A program made the translations under genes and the position numbers. A DNA stretch of 5,518 nt from an uncultured Mucispirillum sp. (GTDB taxonomy: Bacteria; Chrysiogenota; Deferribacteres; Deferribacterales; Mucispirillaceae): contig CAMEZN010000144.1 in the NCBI GenBank assembly GCA_945947845.1, forward strand, positions 1 through 5,518, given 5' to 3'. Positions 1-5,228 of this stretch are shown here, piece by piece. The notes beneath the pieces were generated by a model. It was not told the origin of the DNA and did not search any database. It saw nothing but the letters and a program-made list of their open reading frames with translations. Numbering within the stretch: the stretch's first letter is position 1; every line of letters begins with the position of its first letter.

Positions 1-20
1 AATGAAATAAAATAACAGCA

Positions 21-26
21 TATAAT
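21..26 (+). promoter_or_regulatory. Candidate -10 box (TATAAT) for the first DUF805 gene
   Basis: A perfect TATAAT lies 17 bases before the ATG at 44. Transcription would start near 32-35, leaving a leader of only about ten bases. The matching -35 would fall at or beyond the left window edge, so only half of the promoter can be judged. TATAAT arises easily by chance in DNA this AT-rich, so the call is tentative. Confidence 0.4.
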
Positions 27-43
27 TTTTATTTTTATATACT

Positions 44-520
44 ATGAAACTATCATTATTATTTTTCAGCTCTCGTGGAAGATTAAGCAGGCTTGCATAT
101 AGCTGTTTATTTATATTTACTATTGTTTTTTTTACATTACTTAATAATATATTTAGTTTTGATAAATATATTGAATATTTTCAAACAGGGGCTGCAAATA
201 TTATAGTAAATGTAATAAGAGAGATTGTCTTTGATATAACAAATATATTATCAGTTATTATTTTTATTTTTCTTACAATAAAAAGGCTGCATGATTTTAA
301 TCAAAAAGGAGTTGCTATCATATATGTTTCTGCTGCTGTTTTTGCAGCTGCACTTGTTAAGTGTTATATGACTGGTGGAGATGGTCTTGACTGTATATTT
401 AACACCATACTAATAATTTTTATAATATCTATTTTATTGTTATGTATATGGCCAGGGGACAAAAAAGATAATCAATACGGCAAAGTTCCTTCATCATTAT
501 TTGATTTAGGATTAGATTAA
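44..520 (+). CDS. DUF805 family inner-membrane protein (first of a tandem pair)
   Basis: A 158-residue membrane protein of the DUF805 family, whose biochemical role is unknown. The family marks are all present: a GRLSR motif at residues 12-16 before the first helix, the KRLHDF motif at 80-85 between the second and third helices, and a PGDKKDNQYG motif at 137-146 after the last helix. Predicted membrane segments lie near 17-36, 62-79, 90-107 and 118-136. The start is supported by its paralogue downstream, in which the GR pair sits at exactly residues 12-13. There is no Shine-Dalgarno before this ATG, only T- and A-rich sequence, so translation probably begins on a nearly leaderless mRNA or at an unstructured AU-rich site. 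The protein ends in LFDLGLD, a tail shared with the neighbour. A run of eight T lies in the first helix codons (126-133). Family assignment is firm; function is not known. Confidence 0.88.
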   Translation: MKLSLLFFSSRGRLSRLAYSCLFIFTIVFFTLLNNIFSFDKYIEYFQTGAANIIVNVIREIVFDITNILSVIIFIFLTIKRLHDFNQKGVAIIYVSAAVFAAALVKCYMTGGDGLDCIFNTILIIFIISILLLCIWPGDKKDNQYGKVPSSLFDLGLD

Positions 521-535
521 CTACATAATATTTTT

Positions 536-554
536 AAAGATATTTAATATCTTT
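536..554 (+). terminator. AT-rich hairpin after the first DUF805 gene (weak terminator or operator)
   Basis: AAAGATAT (536-543) and ATATCTTT (547-554) form a perfect 8-bp inverted repeat around a 3-base loop, 15 bases after the stop codon, ending in four T. Only one G-C pair is present, so as an intrinsic terminator it would be weak. It sits 4 bases before a TTGACA box, so it could instead be a protein-binding site for the next promoter. Confidence 0.35.
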
Positions 555-558
555 TATG

Positions 559-587
559 TTGACATATATTTTTACATATAGTAGAAA
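559..587 (+). promoter_or_regulatory. Candidate sigma70-type promoter for the second DUF805 gene
   Basis: A perfect -35 hexamer TTGACA (559-564) is followed, after 17 bases, by TAGAAA (582-587), which matches four of six -10 positions. Transcription would start near 594, giving a leader of about 45 bases before the ATG at 640. The exact -35 and ideal spacing make this the best promoter in the window, although the -10 is imperfect. Confidence 0.5.
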
Positions 588-628
588 TTGTAAGAATAAT
601 TTACAAAATATATACATATTTTTAAATT

Positions 629-634
629 AGGAGG
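629..634 (+). promoter_or_regulatory. Strong ribosome binding site of the second DUF805 gene
   Basis: A perfect AGGAGG lies 5 bases before the ATG at 640 and fixes that start. It is the strongest Shine-Dalgarno in the window and contrasts with the first DUF805 gene, which has none. Confidence 0.85.
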
Positions 635-639
635 AGAGT

Positions 640-1137
640 ATGGATTTTAAGGGTATATTTTTAAGTGCTCATGGAAGATTAAACAGAATGTCATATTTTT
701 TACTAAGTATAATGTTTTCAATTGTTTTATCTATGGTGAATAAAATTATTGAATTTATAGCAGTAGTTGATGTATTGCAAATAATTTTATATTCTATTTT
801 AGGAATTATTAATATTGTTATTTCAGTATTTTTATCAATTAAAAGATTCCATGATTTTGGTAAAAGTGGCTACTACATGTTAGGGTATTATTTAGTTATG
901 TTTGTTGTAATGATAATTGCAGGTGTTCTTGTTATGGCTGGAACAGGCAGTAAGGAAACTGGAATATTTGTTATTGCAATAATTGCATTAGTGTTTATCT
1001 TATATACTTATTTAAAACCGGGTGTAAATGGTGATAATCAGTATGGAAGTCAGCCTTTAATTCTTTTTGATTTAGGACTAACTAATACAGCAAAACAAAC
1101 AGAACAGATTATTTCTAATAATGAAAATAATCAGTAA
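640..1137 (+). CDS. DUF805 family inner-membrane protein (second of a tandem pair)
   Basis: A 165-residue membrane protein of the DUF805 family and a diverged paralogue of the gene before it. Family motifs are GRLNR at residues 12-16, KRFHDFGKSGY at 68-78 and PGVNGDNQYG at 127-136. Membrane segments are predicted near 17-36, 46-67, 78-99 and 108-125. The basic motif after the second helix and the NQYG motif after the fourth fit the usual DUF805 layout. It shares the FDLGL ending (143-147) with its neighbour but carries an extra polar tail of about 17 residues rich in Asn and Gln. It has its own candidate promoter and a perfect ribosome binding site, and is followed by an intrinsic terminator, so it can be made independently of the first copy. 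The pair probably arose by tandem duplication. The role of the family is not established, and nothing here reveals a substrate or partner. Confidence 0.9.
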   Translation: MDFKGIFLSAHGRLNRMSYFLLSIMFSIVLSMVNKIIEFIAVVDVLQIILYSILGIINIVISVFLSIKRFHDFGKSGYYMLGYYLVMFVVMIIAGVLVMAGTGSKETGIFVIAIIALVFILYTYLKPGVNGDNQYGSQPLILFDLGLTNTAKQTEQIISNNENNQ

Positions 1138-1143
1138 TATATT

Positions 1144-1172
1144 AAGAGAAAGTTTTACTTCCTCTTTTTTTT
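1144..1172 (+). terminator. Intrinsic terminator after the DUF805 pair
   Basis: Arms 1144-1153 and 1157-1166 form a 10-position stem with one A/C mismatch (1149 with 1161) and three G-C pairs around a 3-base TTT loop. Six further T follow (1167-1172). It begins 6 bases after the stop codon at 1137, the classic placement for Rho-independent termination. The left side lacks an A-run, so it should act on the + strand only. It separates the DUF805 unit from the queC operon. Confidence 0.8.
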
Positions 1173-1224
1173 AAAAATATTTTTCATTATAATATTTTAT
1201 CTTTATTATATAAAATTATAAAAT

Positions 1225-1253
1225 TTGTCTTTATTTTCTTGTTATTTTATTAT
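1225..1253 (+). promoter_or_regulatory. Candidate promoter of the queC operon
   Basis: TTGTCT (1225-1230, four of six -35 matches) and TATTAT (1248-1253, five of six -10 matches) are separated by 17 bases. A promoter is expected here because a terminator lies just upstream and a four-gene operon downstream. The leader would be about 30 bases. The whole region 1173-1280 is almost pure A and T, so other hexamer pairs are possible, for example TATAAA at 1253-1258 as the -10. I see no preQ1 riboswitch. Confidence 0.35.
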
Positions 1254-1291
1254 ATAAATCATATTTGTTATTTGGTATATGAGGTAAAAAA

Positions 1292-1966
1292 ATGGATAAA
1301 GCTATTGTTTTAGCAAGTGGCGGGCTTGATAGTTGTGTTACTATTGCCTGTGCTGTAAATGATGGATATGATGTTTCACTTTTGCATATAAATTATGGTC
1401 AAAGAACTCAAAAAAGAGAAGATAAAGCTTTTGATGATATTGCAGAATACTATAACATTAAAAATAAAATGACAGTAGATATTGATTATTTAAAAAGAAT
1501 TGGCGGGTCTTCTCTTACAGATATATCAATGAAAGTTGAAGAAGATACTATTCCTTCTTCATATGGCAGCAGCCTTCCATCAACTTATGTGCCGTTTAGG
1601 AATGCTAATATGATATCTATTGCAGTCAGCTGGGCAGAAGTAATTGGAGCTAAAAAAATATATGTTGGTGCTGTTGAAGAAGATTCAAGCGGTTATCCTG
1701 ATTGCAGAGAAATATTTTATGAAAAATTTAATGATTTATTATCTGTTGCATTATCCCCAGAAAGTAATGTGGAGATAGTAACCCCTGTGATTCACCTTAC
1801 TAAAAAAGATATTGTTAAAAAAGGTATAGAACTTAAAGCACCATTACATTTAACATGGAGCTGCTATCAAAATGAAGATGCTGCATGCGGAGTATGTGAA
1901 AGCTGTAAATTAAGGTTAAAAGGTTTTGAGCTTGCAGGAGTGAAAGACCCTATACCATATAAATAA
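1292..1966 (+). CDS. queC: 7-cyano-7-deazaguanine synthase QueC
   Basis: QueC converts 7-carboxy-7-deazaguanine to 7-cyano-7-deazaguanine (preQ0) using ATP and ammonia, a cytoplasmic step toward queuosine in tRNA. The 224-residue length is normal for the family. The ATP-pyrophosphatase P-loop SGGLDS is at residues 9-14, a conserved VPFRN at 100-104, and the SGYPDCR signature at 133-139. The zinc site has its four cysteines at 191, 199, 202 and 205 in a WSCY...CGVCESC arrangement. All expected catalytic features are intact. A GAGGT ribosome binding site at 1281-1285, six bases before the ATG, supports the start. It is the first gene of an operon with yqeY-like, cvpA and mutS2 genes. No other queuosine gene (queD, queE, queF) is in the window, so the pathway must be completed elsewhere. 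The C-terminal region resembles what I recall of Campylobacter-type QueC proteins. Confidence 0.96.
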   Translation: MDKAIVLASGGLDSCVTIACAVNDGYDVSLLHINYGQRTQKREDKAFDDIAEYYNIKNKMTVDIDYLKRIGGSSLTDISMKVEEDTIPSSYGSSLPSTYVPFRNANMISIAVSWAEVIGAKKIYVGAVEEDSSGYPDCREIFYEKFNDLLSVALSPESNVEIVTPVIHLTKKDIVKKGIELKAPLHLTWSCYQNEDAACGVCESCKLRLKGFELAGVKDPIPYK

Positions 1967-1975
1967 ATAATAAAT

Positions 1976-1979
1976 GGAG
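1976..1979 (+). promoter_or_regulatory. Ribosome binding site that decides the yqeY-like start
   Basis: GGAG lies 6 bases before the ATG at 1986. An ATG at 1974 is also in frame but has only TAA- and AAT-type sequence before it, and it overlaps this GGAG. The site therefore favours initiation at 1986. Confidence 0.7.
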
Positions 1980-1985
1980 CTGAAT

Positions 1986-2426
1986 ATGACATTAAAAGAA
2001 CAAATTTTAGAAGACATTAAACATTACATGAAAGAAAAAGATAATGTAGCATTAAATGCTGTTCGTATGCTTAAATCTGATGTTAAAAATGCTGAGATTG
2101 CTGCAATTAAAGAGCTTGATGATGAAGGAGTAATTAAAGTTGTAGCTTCAAGTATTAAAAAACGTAAAGATTCTGCTGAAATATATATAAAAAACGGCAG
2201 GCAGGATTTAGCAGATAAAGAACTTGCTGAAATTAAAGTATTAGAAAAATACTTACCAGCTCAGCTTGATGATGAAGCTATTAAAGCTGTAATTAATGAA
2301 GTTATATCATCTCTTGATGATAGTATGAAGAAAAACTTTGGTGCTGTTATGAAAAATGTAATGGCAAAAGTAGGCTCTTCGGCAGAAGGTAAAAGGGTAA
2401 GTGAGCTTATAAAAGGTATGTTATAG
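1986..2426 (+). CDS. yqeY: GatB/YqeY domain-containing protein
   Basis: A 146-residue soluble protein of the YqeY family, which corresponds to the helical C-terminal domain of the GatB amidotransferase subunit but stands alone. Its own function is not established; a tRNA-related role is usually guessed from the GatB likeness. Counting from the ATG at 1986, the protein begins MTLKEQI, the usual family opening, followed by the characteristic LNAVRMLKSDVKNAEI stretch near 23-38, KKRKDSAEIY near 58-67, a YLPAQLDDEAI segment near 89-99, and a C-terminal part with GAVMKNVMAKV and a final short helix. The length matches the family's usual size of just under 150 residues. An upstream in-frame ATG at 1974 would add four residues but lacks a ribosome binding site. 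The gene begins 19 bases after queC and its stop is one base before the cvpA start, so translation of cvpA is probably coupled to it. Confidence 0.9.
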   Translation: MTLKEQILEDIKHYMKEKDNVALNAVRMLKSDVKNAEIAAIKELDDEGVIKVVASSIKKRKDSAEIYIKNGRQDLADKELAEIKVLEKYLPAQLDDEAIKAVINEVISSLDDSMKKNFGAVMKNVMAKVGSSAEGKRVSELIKGML

Positions 2427-2427
2427 T

Positions 2428-2934
2428 ATGGGTGTTGTTGATATTATAATAATAGTGTTTATACTTGTTTTTGCATTTAAAGGCACTATTAATGGATTTA
2501 TAACAGAAGCCATAAGTATTTTAGGTATAATTTTAGCCATACTTTGCTCTTATATGCTTTATGAACCACTTTTCAAAATTATGCAGGCAGTTGGTTTTGG
2601 TAAGCAGGGTGCATCTATTGCTGCATATATTCTAGGATTTTTGATTGTATATGTTGTTGTTCTAATATTAGGAAATCTTATACATAGAACATTACATGCA
2701 ATTCATCTAGGCTGGGTAAATAAAGTATTTGGTTTTTCATTTGGAGTATTAAAAGGGGCTTTTATAGCAAGTGTAATACTTTGGATAATTGTTTCTATTG
2801 TTCCAAACCAAGTAAAGTTTGTGCAGGATATAAAAGGCTCACAAGCTGCACAGGCTACTATGAAAGTGCTGCCATACTGCTATGACAGGCTGAATGCTGT
2901 TTCTAATTTAGATAGATTTAACCCTTTTAAATAA
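2428..2934 (+). CDS. cvpA: CvpA family inner-membrane protein
   Basis: A 168-residue protein with four predicted membrane helices, near residues 3-18, 24-45, 63-85 and 102-124, and a short polar tail. Family features are the early acidic residue in the first helix (VVDIIII), a KGTINGFI motif at 18-25, and a loop LGWVNKVFGFSFGVLKG at 94-110 that matches the conserved glycine-rich stretch before the last CvpA helix. E. coli CvpA was named for colicin V production and has been linked to envelope stress, but its molecular activity is unclear. Here it is the third operon gene. The start codon follows the yqeY-like stop by one base. The only Shine-Dalgarno-like sequence is an AAAGGT at 2412-2417, ten bases away, so re-initiation by ribosomes finishing the upstream gene is likely. 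CvpA next to MutS2 is an arrangement I recall from several bacteria. Confidence 0.9.
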   Translation: MGVVDIIIIVFILVFAFKGTINGFITEAISILGIILAILCSYMLYEPLFKIMQAVGFGKQGASIAAYILGFLIVYVVVLILGNLIHRTLHAIHLGWVNKVFGFSFGVLKGAFIASVILWIIVSIVPNQVKFVQDIKGSQAAQATMKVLPYCYDRLNAVSNLDRFNPFK

Positions 2935-2939
2935 AATAC

Positions 2940-2944
2940 AAGGA
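2940..2944 (+). promoter_or_regulatory. Ribosome binding site of mutS2
   Basis: AAGGA lies 5 bases before the ATG at 2950, inside the 15-base gap after cvpA. It supports that start and shows that mutS2 has its own initiation signal within the operon. Confidence 0.7.
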
Positions 2945-2949
2945 AGAAT

Positions 2950-5226
2950 ATGAAGTTTGATATTAATACATTAGAGTTTGAATCTTTTAAAGAGTTTTTA
3001 CTTGATAACTTTATTTCATCATTTTCAAAATCTTCCTTTAAAGTAATAAATATATTAAATGATATAGAAAGTATCTATAAAAGACAAAATGAAATAAAGC
3101 AGGCTGTAGAATATAGAGAAAGTTCATCTTTTATTGAAGATGATAATGATTTTTTCAGCCTGTTTTATTCTCTTACAGATAAAACAAAATCTTTTGACCC
3201 TATGGATTTTGTGATAATAAAAAATTTCCTTGTAAAAATATCACTTATTAAAGAATCATTAGAAGAAAAAAAATATTCTCATTTAATAAGTTATAGTGAA
3301 AGTTTTTCATCATATCAGTATTTAATAGATTTAATAAGCCAGTCTATAAATGATAAAGGTGCTGTCAAAGATGATGCAACACCAAAGTTGCAGGAAATAA
3401 GATACTCTTTAAATCAGTTTAAGAATAATATCCGTAAACTTCTTTCAAATATTTTTAATTCCCCAAATGCTGATAAATTTATACAGGATAAAGTAATAGT
3501 TTTAAGAAACGGCAGATATACTATACCTTGTAAAACAAATTTCAGCCAGTATATGCAGGGTATTATTCAGGATAAATCTGCCAGCGGTCAAACTTTATAT
3601 ATAGAGCCAGCATCATGTGTTTCTGAAAATAATGCTATGCAGGAATTGATTATTGAAGAATCGGAAGAAATAGCAAAGATAATTTATACCTTGATTACTT
3701 CTGTTAAAGCTTCTTTAATTGATTTAAATAAGACTGTCAAAAATTATTCCTATTTAATAATGATACTTGAAATAGGGCTTTTTTATGCTAATAAGCCACA
3801 TACTTTTGGCGAGCTTGGAAATAGTATGGTTTTTACTCAGGTTCATCACCCGCTTTTATATTTAAGAAAGGGTGATAATTCTATTCCTATTGATTTTACA
3901 ATAGATAATCAAGGGGACCATATTATTATTACGGGGCCAAATACAGGTGGTAAAACTGCTGCATTAAAATCTATTGGATTAAATCATCTTATATCATACT
4001 GCGGTCTTCCAGTATTTGGTAAATATTTTAAGTTTATTGCTTTTGATAGTATTTTAGCAGATATCGGAGATAACCAGTCTATAATAATGGATTTAAGCAC
4101 ATTTTCATCACATATGGTAAATATTAATAATATTGTTGAAAAAGCAGATAATAAAACATTGGTGCTTTTTGATGAGTTAGGCACAGGCACAGAGCCAAGA
4201 GAAGGTGCATCATTAGCAGTTGCTATTTTAAAATATCTGCGGAAAAAAGGTGCAACAGTTATACTTACAACACATTTTACAGAAGTAAAAAACTATGCCC
4301 TAAATAGTGATAATTCATATTTTTATTCAGTAGATTTTGATTATGAAAATCTTAGTCCTAGATATAAGCTGATAAAAGATGTTATGGGTAAATCTGACCC
4401 TATTATGATAGCGGAAAGGCTTGGGTTTAATAAAGAAATTATTAAAGATGCAGAAGAAGAGTTAATGCGGTATAAATCTTCTATTGAAGTGCAGGTAGAA
4501 GAATTAAATAGAATGAGAGCAGAAGCAGAACATACTAAAAAGATACTTGCTGCAAAAGAAAAAGAATTACAGGAAAAAGAAGAAATGTTTAATACTGCTA
4601 ATCAGGAACTGCAAAAAAAACTTAATTCTAAGGAAATTGAATTATTAGAAGAAACATATGCTCTTTTACAAAAAAGTAGAAGACTTGCAAATCAAAAAGA
4701 AAAATTAACAAATGATGAGATAGATTCGGTTATTAAAAAAACATCTTCTAAAATAGAAGATATTAAAGCAAAACAGGTCAAAATAGAAGATATTAAAATC
4801 AATGATGTTATATTTCTTGATAAATATAATAGTCAGGTAAAAATTTTAGAGATTTCAGGTAATAATGTTACAGTAGATTTAAATGGCATGAAAATGAAAA
4901 TGAAAAAAAATGATATTGTTGGTCATAAAGTTGAGCAGGTGAAGCCAAAAACTGTAAAAATAACTAATAATACAAGTAAAAGCGGCTCAAAAAGAGAGAT
5001 TGTGCTTGTAGGAAAACGTGTTGAAGAAGCCCTTGATTTATTAGAAAAATTTATTGATGATTTACTTCTTACAAGTTATGATAAAGCATATATTGTTCAT
5101 GGCAGAGGTTCAGGGCAGTTAAGAAAAGCTGTTCATGAGTATTTGCGAGTGCACCCAAAAGTAGCAAAATATTATTTAGCAGAAAATAATGAAGGCGGTA
5201 ATGCAGTAACTATAATTGAACTTTAA
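2950..5226 (+). CDS. mutS2: Endonuclease MutS2 / ribosome-collision ATPase with C-terminal Smr domain
   Basis: A 758-residue MutS2, slightly short for a family usually near 780. Order of parts: a diverged helical N-terminus (1-180); the MutS core with RNGRYTIPCK at 186-195 and GIIQDKSASGQTLYIEP at 204-220; the ATPase with Walker A GPNTGGKT at 329-336, signature LSTFSSHM at 382-389, Walker B LVLFDELGTG at 404-413 and a TTH switch at 440-442; a charged coiled coil at about 500-610; a KOW-like small beta domain at about 614-660; and the Smr domain at 683-758 with HGRGSG at 717-722. There is no mismatch-recognition domain, which separates it from MutS1. In other bacteria MutS2 suppresses recombination and, in Bacillus subtilis, detects collided ribosomes. 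The ATPase looks fully intact. In the Smr domain the usual LDxRG reads IVLVG (684-688), so the Asp and Arg are missing. It is the last gene of the operon, with no clear terminator after it. Confidence 0.96.
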   Translation: MKFDINTLEFESFKEFLLDNFISSFSKSSFKVINILNDIESIYKRQNEIKQAVEYRESSSFIEDDNDFFSLFYSLTDKTKSFDPMDFVIIKNFLVKISLIKESLEEKKYSHLISYSESFSSYQYLIDLISQSINDKGAVKDDATPKLQEIRYSLNQFKNNIRKLLSNIFNSPNADKFIQDKVIVLRNGRYTIPCKTNFSQYMQGIIQDKSASGQTLYIEPASCVSENNAMQELIIEESEEIAKIIYTLITSVKASLIDLNKTVKNYSYLIMILEIGLFYANKPHTFGELGNSMVFTQVHHPLLYLRKGDNSIPIDFTIDNQGDHIIITGPNTGGKTAALKSIGLNHLISYCGLPVFGKYFKFIAFDSILADIGDNQSIIMDLSTFSSHMVNINNIVEKADNKTLVLFDELGTGTEPREGASLAVAILKYLRKKGATVILTTHFTEVKNYALNSDNSYFYSVDFDYENLSPRYKLIKDVMGKSDPIMIAERLGFNKEIIKDAEEELMRYKSSIEVQVEELNRMRAEAEHTKKILAAKEKELQEKEEMFNTANQELQKKLNSKEIELLEETYALLQKSRRLANQKEKLTNDEIDSVIKKTSSKIEDIKAKQVKIEDIKINDVIFLDKYNSQVKILEISGNNVTVDLNGMKMKMKKNDIVGHKVEQVKPKTVKITNNTSKSGSKREIVLVGKRVEEALDLLEKFIDDLLLTSYDKAYIVHGRGSGQLRKAVHEYLRVHPKVAKYYLAENNEGGNAVTIIEL
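4750..4797 (+). repeat. Imperfect 30-base tandem duplication inside mutS2
   Basis: An identical 18-base stretch occurs at 4750-4767 and 4780-4797, offset by 30 bases and in frame. It encodes KIEDIK at residues 601-606 and again at 611-616, at the junction of the coiled coil and the KOW-like domain. It looks like a small slippage duplication that lengthened the linker by ten residues. Confidence 0.75.
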
Positions 5227-5228
5227 GG

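Noticed and set aside
1..43. The end of a preceding gene at the left edge
   Set aside because: Stops occur in all three + frames within the first bases and too little sequence is present to recognise a protein.
1173..1291. A preQ1 riboswitch in the queC leader
   Set aside because: The leader is almost only A and T and lacks the C-rich and G-rich stem segments that a preQ1 aptamer needs.
3984..4190. 68-residue open frame on the - strand inside mutS2
   Set aside because: It lies wholly opposite the conserved ATPase region of mutS2, has no recognisable domain, and is explained as a shadow of that gene.
2950..5226. Mismatch-repair MutS (MutS1)
   Set aside because: The protein lacks the N-terminal mismatch-recognition domain and carries the SASGQTLYIEP core and a C-terminal Smr domain, which define MutS2.
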